A stretch of DNA of 64,000 nt from Turicibacter sp. GTDB lineage: Bacteria; Bacillota; Bacilli; MOL361; Turicibacteraceae. Shown here piece by piece: positions 38,225 to 45,549 of this stretch (positions are counted from its first letter, which is position 1; every line of letters starts with the position of its first letter). The position numbers were made by a program, and so were the translations under genes. The stretch covers positions 7,747 to 71,746 of the forward strand of contig JAUMTV010000001.1 of NCBI GenBank assembly GCA_030531025.1. Reading direction: 5' to 3'. The notes beneath the pieces are model-generated. The model did no database searches. It saw only the letters and a program-made list of their open reading frames with translations, and was not told where the DNA came from.

Positions 38225-38419
38225 ATGAAAGCAAATAACTGTTCAACACATACAACGCCAAATGAAACACAAATGCTTTATGATCGCATTATAAAAGTAA
38301 AAGCAGAATTACACGAATTAGTTAAAAATCTTGGAATTGTTCATGAATTAACAGTCGCAAAAAGCCAAGAACTTGACGTTGTTGTTAATGAATATATGAC
38401 ACATAAACACCAATTATAA
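38225..38419 (+). CDS. Spo0E-like aspartyl-phosphate phosphatase
   Basis: A 64-residue two-helix protein. The region LYDRIIKVKAELHELVKN ... SQELD ... VVNEY fits the Spo0E family, whose SQELD motif contacts and dephosphorylates Spo0A-P to delay sporulation. A strong GGGGGG-type site precedes the ATG. Its place downstream of plsY is not one I know from Bacillus. Binding to Spo0A is inferred from the motif. Confidence 0.82.
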   Translation: MKANNCSTHTTPNETQMLYDRIIKVKAELHELVKNLGIVHELTVAKSQELDVVVNEYMTHKHQL

Positions 38420-38420
38420 G

Positions 38421-38450
38421 AAAAAAATAGCCTTTTAGGCTTTTTTTTGT
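38421..38450 (+). terminator. plsY-spo0E terminator
   Basis: AAAAATAGCC and GGCTTTTTTTT form a short stem followed by a T run directly after the spo0E-like stop. Confidence 0.75.
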
Positions 38451-38452
38451 GG

Positions 38453-38472
38453 AACATGAAATATTTCATGTT
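38453..38472. other. 20-bp perfect palindrome
   Basis: AACATGAAAT followed directly by its reverse complement, then six T. It may act as a second terminator or as a protein-binding site. No evidence chooses between them. Confidence 0.6.
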
Positions 38473-38487
38473 TTTTATGAAAAAGAA

Positions 38488-38521
38488 AAAGCATTAAATG
38501 AATAAGTATCACTTTAATGCT
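38488..38521 (-). terminator. yneF terminator
   Basis: AAGCATTAAA and TTTAATGCTT enclose a 13-14 nt loop, with T-rich sequence on the minus strand. Confidence 0.75.
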
Positions 38522-38531
38522 TTACTAATTT

Positions 38532-38756
38532 TTATTTCATATTTTGGTTAATTTGTTTCATCACTTGATTAATTTGTTTTTGAGAAGGTGTACGCCCCAT
38601 TTGCATCATCATTGTACGAACAACTTCTTCATTAATAGGTGGGTTTTTTTGTAAATATTTTTTTAATTGACGTTGTGCTACGAAGAATCCAACAACAGCT
38701 CCAACTAATAATGCGATAATAACCCATAACCAGAATAACCAGTTAGTATATAACAT
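38532..38756 (-). CDS. yneF: UPF0154 membrane protein YneF
   Basis: A 74-residue protein with one N-terminal membrane helix (about 4-27) and a cytoplasmic tail carrying the family pattern RQLKKYLQKNPPINEEVVRT and MGRTPSQKQINQVM. Function unknown. It is near tkt, as in B. subtilis. The ATG at 38756 has GGAGG 8 bp upstream. The longer in-frame version (from 38789) has no site. Confidence 0.9.
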   Translation of the reverse strand: MLYTNWLFWLWVIIALLVGAVVGFFVAQRQLKKYLQKNPPINEEVVRTMMMQMGRTPSQKQINQVMKQINQNMK

Positions 38757-38809
38757 ATCTATTTCCTCCAAACATATTTTACTATTCAATAGACCACTAT
38801 TATACTCAA

Positions 38810-38838
38810 TTTATACTAGATTATGGTCAATATGTCAA
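38810..38838 (-). promoter_or_regulatory. yneF promoter
   Basis: TTGACA (38833-38838), a 17-bp spacer and TATAAA (38810-38815) on the minus strand. Confidence 0.7.
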
Positions 38839-38972
38839 GCCATTATGAGTGAAAGACCCATTCTATCTACTACTATTTGATAACGTTTTTAAAGATATAA
38901 GTCATATCTCAAAGACTTTTAACATTTTTAACTTGATCTAAAAAGATAGACTCAATTCTCATCTAATCATGA

Positions 38973-39012
38973 ATAAAAAAGATTGTTTCCTTTATGGAAA
39001 CAATCTTTTAAT
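38973..39012 (-). terminator. tkt terminator
   Basis: AAGATTGTTTCC and GGAAACAATCTT around a TTTAT loop, with A/T runs on both flanks. Confidence 0.85.
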
Positions 39013-39018
39013 TCGCTA

Positions 39019-40998
39019 TTACATACCTTTATATAAAGAAACAACATTTTCTACTGTGAATCCATAAGCTTCGATGACTTGGTTCGCTGGTGCAGAAGCT
39101 CCAAAACGGTCGATTCCTAAAACAACTCCATCGAATCCAACATATTTATGCCATCCATATGTTGCTCCCATTTCAATTGACATACGTTTTGTCACTGATT
39201 TTGGAAGAACTGAATCACGGTATTCTTTTGATTGTTTTTCAAATAAATCCATTGAAGGCATACTTACGACACGAACATGGATACCTTCATTAGCTAAAGC
39301 TTCCTGAGCGGCAACTGCTAAATTAACTTCAGAACCTGTTGCAATTAAGATTCCATCCATCTCACCTTTTGCTTCGCTAACAACGTATGCTCCTTTGCTA
39401 ACACCTTCATATGACGTATTAGCCATCGTTGTTAAGTTTTGACGAGTTAAAATTAATGCTGTTGGCGTAGATTTAGATTCAACTGCTAAGCGCCAAGCAG
39501 CTGCTGTTTCGTTCGCATCTGCTGGACGAATAACAGAGAAGTTTGGAATGGTACGTAACATAGCTAATTGCTCGATTGGTTCATGCGTTGGACCATCTTC
39601 TCCAACTGCAATTGAATCGTGTGTTAATACATAAGTTACTGGTAATCCCATTAAAGCTGCCATACGCATCGCTGGTTTCAAATAATCACAGAATACGAAG
39701 AATGTTCCTCCAAAGACGCGAACTCCACCGTGTAACATCATTCCATTTAAAATTGAGGCCATGGCAAATTCACGAACACCAAAATAGATATTACGACCAT
39801 CTGGTGTTACTTTTGAGAAATCTCCACCATTTTTAATATTTGTTTTATTTGAATGCGAAAGGTCTGCTGATCCTCCTAAGAAATAAGGGATAGCAGAGGC
39901 AATCGCATTAATTGCTTCATTGTTTGTATCGCGTGTTGCTTGTGAATGTCCAATTTCATATGAAGGCATAACTTCAGCTAAATCAACGATTAATTCGTTG
40001 TTCATTGCCTTTGTTAACTCTTCAGCTAATTCCGGATATTCTTTTGAATAACGCGCGAATAATTCATCCCATGCTTTATTGGCTTCTTGTCCACGAGATT
40101 TAATTGTTTCCTCAAAGTGTGTATATACTTCTGTTGGAACAGTGAATGGTTCATGACCCCATCCATATTGAGCTTTGGCATGTGCACTATCTTCTTCACC
40201 TAATGGCGCTCCATGGACAGCATTTGTCCCTTGAAGTTTTGACCCATAACCAATTACTGTTTTAATTTCAATGATTGATGGCTTATCTGTCGTTTGTTTT
40301 GCACATTCGATTGCAGCATTAATTGCTTCAATATCATTTCCATCTTCAACACGTTGAACATGCCAACCATAAGATTCATAACGCTTTAATACATCTTCTG
40401 TAAAACTTTGGGTTAAATCACCATCTAAACAGATATCATTTGAATCATATAATACAACGACTTTTCCTAATCCTAAATGACCTGCTAATGATGATGCTTC
40501 GCTTGTGACACCTTCCATTAAGTCACCGTCACCACAAATAACAAAGTTATAGTGATCAACTAATGGATATCCTTCTTTATTGTAACGGCTAGCTAAGAAC
40601 TTTTCTGCTAACGCCATTCCAACTGCCATTGGAATTCCTTGACCTAATGGTCCACTTGTTGCGTCAACACCATCTGTATGTCCAAACTCTGGATGTCCTG
40701 GAGTTTTAGAATCCCATTGACGAAATTGCTTAATATCATCCATGCTTACATTATATCCTGATAAATGTAATAATGAATAAAGTAGCATTGATCCGTGTCC
40801 CGCTGCTAATACAAAACGGTCACGATTAAACCAACTACTGTTAGTTGGATTAGCATTCATATGCTTTGTAAATAAAGTGTACGCCATCGGTGCTGCCCCT
40901 AATACAACTCCTGGATGACCTGAATTTGCCTTATTAATTGCATCAATACCTAATGTACGAATTGCATTAATTGATTGTAATGAGATGTTATTTTCCAC
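39019..40998 (-). CDS. tkt: transketolase
   Basis: A TPP enzyme of the non-oxidative pentose phosphate pathway, which also supplies erythrose-4-phosphate to AroA. It has 659 residues. The TPP-binding motif is [14 protein letters not shown] with the ND end at about 155-185. A pyrimidine domain (about 355-525) and a C-terminal domain follow. The start is GTG at 40998, with AGGAGG 8 bp upstream. It is monocistronic. Confidence 0.97.
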   Translation of the reverse strand: MENNISLQSINAIRTLGIDAINKANSGHPGVVLGAAPMAYTLFTKHMNANPTNSSWFNRDRFVLAAGHGSMLLYSLLHLSGYNVSMDDIKQFRQWDSKTPGHPEFGHTDGVDATSGPLGQGIPMAVGMALAEKFLASRYNKEGYPLVDHYNFVICGDGDLMEGVTSEASSLAGHLGLGKVVVLYDSNDICLDGDLTQSFTEDVLKRYESYGWHVQRVEDGNDIEAINAAIECAKQTTDKPSIIEIKTVIGYGSKLQGTNAVHGAPLGEEDSAHAKAQYGWGHEPFTVPTEVYTHFEETIKSRGQEANKAWDELFARYSKEYPELAEELTKAMNNELIVDLAEVMPSYEIGHSQATRDTNNEAINAIASAIPYFLGGSADLSHSNKTNIKNGGDFSKVTPDGRNIYFGVREFAMASILNGMMLHGGVRVFGGTFFVFCDYLKPAMRMAALMGLPVTYVLTHDSIAVGEDGPTHEPIEQLAMLRTIPNFSVIRPADANETAAAWRLAVESKSTPTALILTRQNLTTMANTSYEGVSKGAYVVSEAKGEMDGILIATGSEVNLAVAAQEALANEGIHVRVVSMPSMDLFEKQSKEYRDSVLPKSVTKRMSIEMGATYGWHKYVGFDGVVLGIDRFGASAPANQVIEAYGFTVENVVSLYKGM

Positions 40999-41026
40999 GT
41001 TATTGACCTCCTTTTATACCATCTAT

Positions 41027-41055
41027 ATCATACCCTTTTGTCGAAAATTTTACAA
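41027..41055 (-). promoter_or_regulatory. tkt promoter
   Basis: TTGTAA (41050-41055), a 17-bp spacer and TATGAT (41027-41032) on the minus strand. The rest of the gap to 41220 has no visible feature. Confidence 0.6.
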
Positions 41056-41227
41056 TATTTTAGAAAAAAAAGTTATTCTTCTTCAAATTATTCATGAAAT
41101 CACCTTTAACAAGCAACTAAAAATAAAAGTTTCCCTTTTTATCCATTTTTTGTCCATTATTCGAAGAAAATACATACTATTTCCACTTGTTTAATCAATA
41201 AGGATTACACACGGTGATAGGATATGT

Positions 41228-41233
41228 TATAAT
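41228..41233 (+). promoter_or_regulatory. ferredoxin promoter, extended -10
   Basis: TATAAT preceded by TGT, 32 bp before the ferredoxin start. No good -35 is visible. Confidence 0.6.
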
Positions 41234-41265
41234 TGTCTCGTACTTTTGTAAGGGAGGTAGTTAGT

Positions 41266-41433
41266 ATGCCACGTAAAATTTTAGATACTTGTATCGCTTG
41301 CGGTTCATGTGCTGCTGAATGTCCAGTAGAATGTATCTCTGAAGGAGATATCTATGTTGTTGATGCAGATGTATGCATCGACTGCTGTGCTTGTGAAGCT
41401 GTTTGTCCTACAGATTCAATCGTAGAAGCATAA
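41266..41433 (+). CDS. 2[4Fe-4S] ferredoxin
   Basis: A 55-residue clostridial-type electron carrier with two clusters. Both motifs are complete: CIACGSCAAECP and CIDCCACEAVCP (C-x2-C-x2-C-x3-C-P). The second motif has one extra cysteine directly after its second ligand. The ATG at 41266 has GGGAGG. The longer in-frame reading starts in the promoter. It is monocistronic and probably abundant. The partner is unknown (pyruvate:ferredoxin oxidoreductase or hydrogenase would be typical). Confidence 0.95.
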   Translation: MPRKILDTCIACGSCAAECPVECISEGDIYVVDADVCIDCCACEAVCPTDSIVEA

Positions 41434-41437
41434 TAAT

Positions 41438-41476
41438 AAAAAAGACCTTTTCAATTTAGAAAAGGTCTTTTTTATT
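41438..41476. terminator. bidirectional terminator, ferredoxin / ynzC
   Basis: AAAAAAGACCTTTTC and GAAAAGGTCTTTTTT form a long stem with T runs on both strands, between two converging genes. Confidence 0.88.
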
Positions 41477-41719
41477 TTAATGAATCTCTTCAGATTTTCG
41501 CTTCGCCTGAATTTGTTTTAATTTCTCAGGCGTTACATCTTCACCATTTGGATCGATCACTCGGACACTTTCAATTGTATTTTTCATACTTTCTCTAAAA
41601 GTCATTAAATATTCTTCACGTAAGGCTTGTTGTTCTTTTAATTCCTCATCTGTGATAGTTCCAAGTTTCTTCTTTTTTGCTAGTTCATTGAGACGATTTA
41701 ATTTGTCTGCTGTTAACAT
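41477..41719 (-). CDS. ynzC: UPF0291 / DUF896 protein YnzC
   Basis: An 80-residue cytoplasmic protein with the family pattern LNRLNELAKKKKLGTITDEE, then LREEYLMTFRESMKNTIESV and DPNGEDVTPEKL. In B. subtilis ynzC lies in the SOS yneA-yneB-ynzC transcript next to lexA. Here too it lies below an SOS promoter, with no terminator in between, so LexA control is likely. Function unknown. The ATG has GGAGG. Confidence 0.92.
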   Translation of the reverse strand: MLTADKLNRLNELAKKKKLGTITDEELKEQQALREEYLMTFRESMKNTIESVRVIDPNGEDVTPEKLKQIQAKRKSEEIH

Positions 41720-41762
41720 GTCGTCACCTCCGTTAATTATACCCTCATTAATATACCAAATT

Positions 41763-41936
41763 TCATTTCAATTGATAAGCAATAACTTCTAAAAAAGGAA
41801 TAATCGTTTGAGGTTTAAAACTTTCTAGCGCTACGTCTAAATCAATGAAGCATAGTCCTAATAATCCAATTCCAAAAAAATAAACACCGATTAAACAACG
41901 ATATGAGTAAATAGTTAAACAAATTTTATTAAACAT
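41763..41936 (-). CDS. small SOS-controlled membrane protein, YneA/SosA position
   Basis: A 57-residue protein of no family that I recognise. A hydrophobic helix (about residues 12-31, RCLIGVYFFGIGLLGLCFI) is followed by a short, mixed C-terminal tail of about 25 residues. It has no LysM domain, unlike YneA. The ATG at 41936 has AGAGGGA 6 bp upstream. Its promoter is TTGACA-17-TATAAT, with a perfect LexA box between the hexamers. It is divergent from lexA and followed by ynzC, exactly where Bacillus has yneA and Staphylococcus has sosA, both division inhibitors. The same role is inferred from place and control only. Confidence 0.72.
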   Translation of the reverse strand: MFNKICLTIYSYRCLIGVYFFGIGLLGLCFIDLDVALESFKPQTIIPFLEVIAYQLK

Positions 41937-41953
41937 CTTAATCCCTCTTTTTA

Positions 41954-41966
41954 AAACAAATGTTCG
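41954..41966. promoter_or_regulatory. LexA-like box in the small SOS gene leader
   Basis: AAAC-AAAT-GTTCG differs by one base from GAAC-N4-GTTC. It lies between the -10 and the start codon of the small SOS gene. Confidence 0.5.
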
Positions 41967-41979
41967 ATTTACAAATTTC

Positions 41980-42008
41980 ATTATATTAGAACATTCGTTC
42001 GATGTCAA
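41980..42008 (-). promoter_or_regulatory. SOS promoter of the small membrane protein with LexA box
   Basis: On the minus strand, TTGACA (42003-42008), a 17-bp spacer and TATAAT (41980-41985): both hexamers are perfect. The LexA box GAACATTCGTTC (41989-42000) fills the spacer. This predicts strong expression held off by LexA until DNA damage. Confidence 0.9.
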
Positions 42009-42015
42009 CAAAAAA

Positions 42016-42054
42016 GAACAAACGTTTGCCTTATTCACCATTTACTGTTATAAT
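42016..42054 (+). promoter_or_regulatory. lexA promoter with LexA-like operator
   Basis: -35 TTGCCT (42026-42031), a 17-bp spacer and -10 TATAAT (42049-42054). The operator GAAC-AAAC-GTTTG (42016-42028) overlaps the -35 and deviates by one base in its second arm, as expected for autoregulated lexA. Confidence 0.8.
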
Positions 42055-42085
42055 TAATTTATCAAATGGAAGGAGGTCAGAGAAC

Positions 42086-42736
42086 ATGAAACCTATCACT
42101 AAACGCCAACAAGCAATTCTTGATTTTATTAAAGAAGAAGTTGATAAACGTGGCTATCCACCAAGTGTTCGCGAAATCGGACTAGCTGTTGGATTATCCT
42201 CAACTGCTTCAGTTCACAATCAATTAAACCAACTTGAAAAAAAGGGACTAATCCGAAAAGATAAGTCAACGACACGAGGAATTGTCATTTTATCGCCCGA
42301 ATCTAAAGAAGAAGAAACGAAAAAAGCTTCAAATGTGATTGAATTAAAATCGGTGATTAATGTTCCGGTCATTGGTAAAGTAACAGCAGGAACTCCAATT
42401 GAAGCAATTGAGAATCCTGATGATTTCTTTCCCCTTCCGACACATTTAATTCCAACAAACCAACAAGTATTTATGTTAAATGTTCGTGGTGACTCAATGA
42501 TTAATGCTGGAATTCATGATGGTGACCAAATTATTGTTCAACAACAACAAGATGCTTTAAATGGTGATATTGTTGTTGCCATGTTAGAAGAAGATCATGA
42601 AGTAACTGTGAAGCGTTTCTTTAAAGAATCAGACTATATTCGTTTACAGCCTGAAAATGACTTATTAGAACCGATTATTGCTAAAAATGTAACAATTGTG
42701 GGAAAAGTCATTGGCTTATTTAGAACAATGCATTAA
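42086..42736 (+). CDS. lexA: SOS repressor LexA
   Basis: Represses SOS genes until RecA filaments trigger self-cleavage. It has 216 residues. The winged helix-turn-helix (about 1-65; GYPPSVREIGLAVGLSSTASV) is followed by the S24 peptidase domain with cleavage site A101-G102, nucleophile S137 (RGDSMI) and K176 (VTVKRF). The ATG at 42086 has AAGGAGG. The longer in-frame reading from 42002 covers the promoter and is rejected. Confidence 0.97.
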   Translation: MKPITKRQQAILDFIKEEVDKRGYPPSVREIGLAVGLSSTASVHNQLNQLEKKGLIRKDKSTTRGIVILSPESKEEETKKASNVIELKSVINVPVIGKVTAGTPIEAIENPDDFFPLPTHLIPTNQQVFMLNVRGDSMINAGIHDGDQIIVQQQQDALNGDIVVAMLEEDHEVTVKRFFKESDYIRLQPENDLLEPIIAKNVTIVGKVIGLFRTMH

Positions 42737-42755
42737 TTCTACTCTTCATCAAATG

Positions 42756-42802
42756 AAAGACATATTGTTAGAACTGATTAAAGACTAATAATATGTCTTT
42801 TT
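42756..42802 (+). terminator. lexA terminator
   Basis: AAAGACATATTGTTAG pairs with CTAATAATATGTCTTT (one bulge) and is followed by T-rich sequence. Confidence 0.8.
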
Positions 42803-42873
42803 TCTTTACAAACTTTTATATCGATACACTTTCTTTTAGTATTCCTATCTTTTCTCATCATTGAATCATCAAA

Positions 42874-42902
42874 TTGACAAATACTTCAAAACAATATAAA
42901 AT
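42874..42902 (+). promoter_or_regulatory. nitroreductase promoter
   Basis: TTGACA (42874-42879), a 17-bp spacer and TAAAAT (42897-42902). Confidence 0.7.
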
Positions 42903-42942
42903 CGGTTTAATATTAAATGAATGTTATAAAGGAGACAGAGTC

Positions 42943-43581
42943 ATGGCAAATTTAGATTTTATCTATCAGCGTAAAAGTGTACGACAATTTAAAGATACTA
43001 AAATTCCTAAAAATGATATTCTTGAACTGTTAAAAGCAGCAACTTATGCACCCTCACCTAAACATCAGCAAAACTGGCATTTCGTCATCCTGCAAAATAA
43101 AGATCTCATTCATAAAATGGCAGATATCGTCACTGAAAGTCATCAAAACATTGGGAATCTTGCTAAAAATGAAAAAGATTATAAAAGACATATGAGCGTG
43201 ATTAATTATTACACTTGTTTTAAACATGCACCAGTTGTCATCTTAGTCTATGGATGTGAGTATAACATGATTGAATATAAAATTTTAAAAGAAAATGATG
43301 CGCCTCAAGAAATACTAGACGTTTTAGTTTCACCACAGTCTGGTGCTCAAGCCATTGGAGCTGCCGTTGAAAACTTCTTATTAGCTGCCACTGAAATGGG
43401 ATATGGAACCTGCTATATGACTGGACCAACTCATGCAAAAAAACAGATTGAAGCATTAATTGGATTTGAAAAAGAAGGATATGAGTTAATGTCTATGATT
43501 TCATTAGGTGTACCTGAAGAAAACACACCACCACAACCTCCACGCAAACCATTAGAAGATGTCATCACCTTTATCGATTAG
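42943..43581 (+). CDS. nitroreductase-family FMN oxidoreductase
   Basis: A 212-residue flavoprotein of the nitroreductase superfamily. It has the N-terminal FMN-phosphate motif RKSVRQFKD, the ATYAPSPKHQQNWHFVI loop, the central GAQAIGAAVENFLLAATEMGYGTC region (seen in parts) and a C-terminal MISLGVPEE. Its physiological substrate cannot be told from sequence. The ATG at 42943 has AAAGGAGA. An upstream in-frame TTG lies in the -35 box. It has its own promoter and terminator. Confidence 0.9.
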   Translation: MANLDFIYQRKSVRQFKDTKIPKNDILELLKAATYAPSPKHQQNWHFVILQNKDLIHKMADIVTESHQNIGNLAKNEKDYKRHMSVINYYTCFKHAPVVILVYGCEYNMIEYKILKENDAPQEILDVLVSPQSGAQAIGAAVENFLLAATEMGYGTCYMTGPTHAKKQIEALIGFEKEGYELMSMISLGVPEENTPPQPPRKPLEDVITFID

Positions 43582-43587
43582 TCTATA

Positions 43588-43623
43588 AAAAAGCTTGCCT
43601 CATTTAGTTTGGCGAGCTTTTTT
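43588..43623 (+). terminator. nitroreductase terminator
   Basis: AAAGCTTGCC pairs with GGCGAGCTTT (one G-U pair), then a T run. Confidence 0.8.
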
Positions 43624-43701
43624 CTTTATATGACTATTGCATTTAGTTCATAAAAAAAGAGACCATCGATTAAAAGTAGATAATCAAGGTAATATATTGT
43701 A

Positions 43702-43754
43702 AATAAAAGCCTGTATCGTGAATTACTTTATAAGTTACGATACAGGCTTTTATT
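43702..43754. other. 18-bp perfect hairpin of unknown role
   Basis: Positions 43702-43719 are the exact reverse complement of 43737-43754 (core AGCCTGTATCGT / ACGATACAGGCT), with a 17-nt loop. The arms begin and end in AATAAAA/TTTTATT, so it resembles a bidirectional terminator. However, the nitroreductase already has one upstream and no gene reads into it from the other side. It may be a leftover of a lost gene or mobile element. The rest of 43625-43850 is AT-rich without a gene. Confidence 0.65.
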
Positions 43755-43854
43755 ATTAGTTTCAATTTTTGGATACATAAATTATAAACTTGATTCTATT
43801 TAATACAAATAAATAATATTCTAACTCATTATCGGTATTAAATGGTAATTGTGT

Positions 43855-43860
43855 TATGAT
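43855..43860 (+). promoter_or_regulatory. APH-like gene promoter, extended -10
   Basis: TATGAT preceded by TGT, 29 bp before the start codon. No clear -35. Confidence 0.45.
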
Positions 43861-43888
43861 AGTTTTATAGATATAAGGGGGATATAAT

Positions 43889-44839
43889 ATGGAGTCAATT
43901 TTAAATGATTTAAAAGATTTAAAAATAATTAAAGATACACAATTTAGCCAATTAGATAATGTCGCTAATCATAGTCTGATCTATTTATTAAATGGAGTTG
44001 AAGGGCCTCTTATTTTAAAAGAGATACAACAATCATGGTTAAATGAAAGTAAGTTAAACGCACAAGGAAACTTTGTAAATAATATGAGACAAAATGGAGT
44101 TCCCTTTTCAAAAATATTTCAATTTGAAGACCGAAATTATTTTCTTAAAAAGAATGGTCGATTATTTACTTTAGAAACATATGTAGAAGGTATTGAAAAA
44201 GATACCTTCACTAAAGATGTCTGTGTTTCTTTGGCAAAATTCCTAGGGAAACTTCATCGAATAAGTGAGAAGCTTAATCTTAAGTTTGGCTACGATGGCC
44301 CTTGGTCTGTTGAGTATGAACAAAATGTATTCAATAGTTCTATTTGTGAAAAAGAAGAGCTGTTCACACAAACGATAGATTGCTTAAGTGATTTAAATTA
44401 TGATAAAGATGTATTAAATGAGGCTATGAATCTTTTTAAGCGAAAGATGATGGAATTAAAAAATGATTTACACTCATTACCTAAAGGTGCCGTTCAAGGG
44501 GATTTAAGTTTAGATAATACTCGGTTTAATGAAAGCCAGGAAATAATTGGAGCTTTTGATTACAATATAGCAGCTGATGAAGTATATATTTGGGATTTTG
44601 TAAATCAAATTGCATGGTATCAGGAATTTATACAAGAAGATATTGATTTGAAACCTGTAATGATTTCGGCGTATAAAGAGGAACGCCCAATTATAGATAA
44701 GGAAAGGATAATCTTAGATAAGTGGCTTGATTTTGTGAAATGTACGAGACATTCTAAAGTTATAGCGGTTCAATACTACGCTAAACAAGGGGATATAGAA
44801 AAAGTAACTACATATTTAAAGCAATTTCTTTCTTGTTAA
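43889..44839 (+). CDS. aminoglycoside-phosphotransferase-like kinase
   Basis: A 316-residue protein of the APH/choline kinase fold. The catalytic loop reads VQGDLSLDN (Q203, D205, N210), with glutamine where most relatives have histidine (HGD). The metal aspartate is D224 (GAFDYN). N-terminal nucleotide-lobe strands (about 25-100) are recognisable (PLILKEIQQSW; FTLETYVEGI). The substrate is unknown. Relatives phosphorylate antibiotics, choline, homoserine or sugars, so resistance should not be assumed. It has its own promoter and terminator and lies beside a transposon remnant. A GGGGGA site precedes the ATG. Confidence 0.8.
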   Translation: MESILNDLKDLKIIKDTQFSQLDNVANHSLIYLLNGVEGPLILKEIQQSWLNESKLNAQGNFVNNMRQNGVPFSKIFQFEDRNYFLKKNGRLFTLETYVEGIEKDTFTKDVCVSLAKFLGKLHRISEKLNLKFGYDGPWSVEYEQNVFNSSICEKEELFTQTIDCLSDLNYDKDVLNEAMNLFKRKMMELKNDLHSLPKGAVQGDLSLDNTRFNESQEIIGAFDYNIAADEVYIWDFVNQIAWYQEFIQEDIDLKPVMISAYKEERPIIDKERIILDKWLDFVKCTRHSKVIAVQYYAKQGDIEKVTTYLKQFLSC

Positions 44840-44888
44840 AATATATTGTTTTTAATTATAAGAACTTTTAAAATATTGATAATATAGC

Positions 44889-44921
44889 AAAAGCAGACAT
44901 TGTAAAGATGCCTGCTTTTTT
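44889..44921 (+). terminator. APH-like gene terminator
   Basis: AAAAGCAG pairs with CTGCTTTT, with further CAT/ATG pairing across a mismatch, followed by T. Confidence 0.75.
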
Positions 44922-44960
44922 AATATCCCAAAATAAAACTCAAACTAAAGAAAGTGACTT

Positions 44961-45167
44961 TTATAATCTTGATAGTTTTCCTAACAACAACGCATTATCT
45001 TTTTTTAACTTTTTATTCTCTTCCTCTAACGATTGTATCCGTCTCTTTAATGATTCAATCACTTTATCCTTGGATAACTCACTAAAACTCTGTTTTGGAG
45101 CTATAGCAGTTATCCTTTTATTTTGTTCTTTTATCGCCTCATTGTTAGAAAAACAATAAAGTACCAC
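44961..45167 (-). pseudogene. remnant of a Tn554 TnpC-type (DUF6262-like) protein
   Basis: About 68 codons remain on the minus strand. They end in a coiled coil, IQSLEEENKKLKKDNALLLG, like the C-terminal end of the small accessory protein encoded last in Tn554-type transposons. The first part (LYCFSNNEAIKEQNKRI) resembles the LY...NxxLRExI pattern of that family. Only the GTG at 45167 begins it, with no good ribosome site, and a stop lies ten codons upstream. It looks truncated at the 5' end. Confidence 0.5.
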
Positions 45168-45223
45168 AACAGATAACAGTAAGTTCGGATGGTATTAGGT
45201 GCTACTTCTCGTTCTGCTCTCCC

Positions 45224-45367
45224 TTATATCATATTCAAATATTCTTTCACATAAGGAATGAAATTGAGTTCATCATCCATCAGATAATACATTTGCCCTA
45301 AATCAGTTTGCGCTTCTACAATTCTAATTTTTTGATACCATTTTTGTTTTAAAACATGCTGTGCCAT
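45224..45367 (-). pseudogene. remnant of a Tn554-type tyrosine recombinase N-terminus
   Basis: A 47-codon frame from the ATG at 45367 gives a protein start like that of large transposon integrases (YYLMDDELNFIPYVKEYLN), where the N-terminal SAM-like domain should follow. It stops at once (45224) and the catalytic domain is missing. It is in the right order with the TnpC-like remnant for a Tn554-type operon that lost its middle. From 45370 to 45470 I see no gene. Confidence 0.5.
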
Positions 45368-45470
45368 CTGATATAGATACCTCTCTTTCACTTAATCAAT
45401 AATCTTATTATGCGTAATTTACTTCGCTTTATGTATCTGAACCATCTATTTTTAAAAAGTTATTTAACAT

Positions 45471-45510
45471 AAAAAAGAGAAGCAATCTTTAACTTAGATT
45501 ACTTCTCTTA
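45471..45510 (-). terminator. miaA terminator
   Basis: AGAGAAG-AATC pairs with GATT-CTTCTCT (one mismatch) around a 9-nt loop. T-rich sequence follows on the minus strand. Confidence 0.8.
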
Positions 45511-45549
45511 CTATTAATTTTTATCTACTATTAACAATACGTCTCCTTT

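Noticed and set aside
42002..42085. N-terminal extension of LexA
   Set aside because: It would start inside the operator and promoter and has no family match. The ATG at 42086 has a perfect ribosome site.
43889..44839. Calling the APH-like gene an aminoglycoside resistance gene
   Set aside because: Only the fold and catalytic residues are visible. The His is replaced and no close match to a known resistance enzyme is evident.
44908..45159. 83-codon plus-strand frame in the accessory stretch
   Set aside because: It begins in the APH terminator and is the mirror of the TnpC-like coiled coil. There is no ribosome site.
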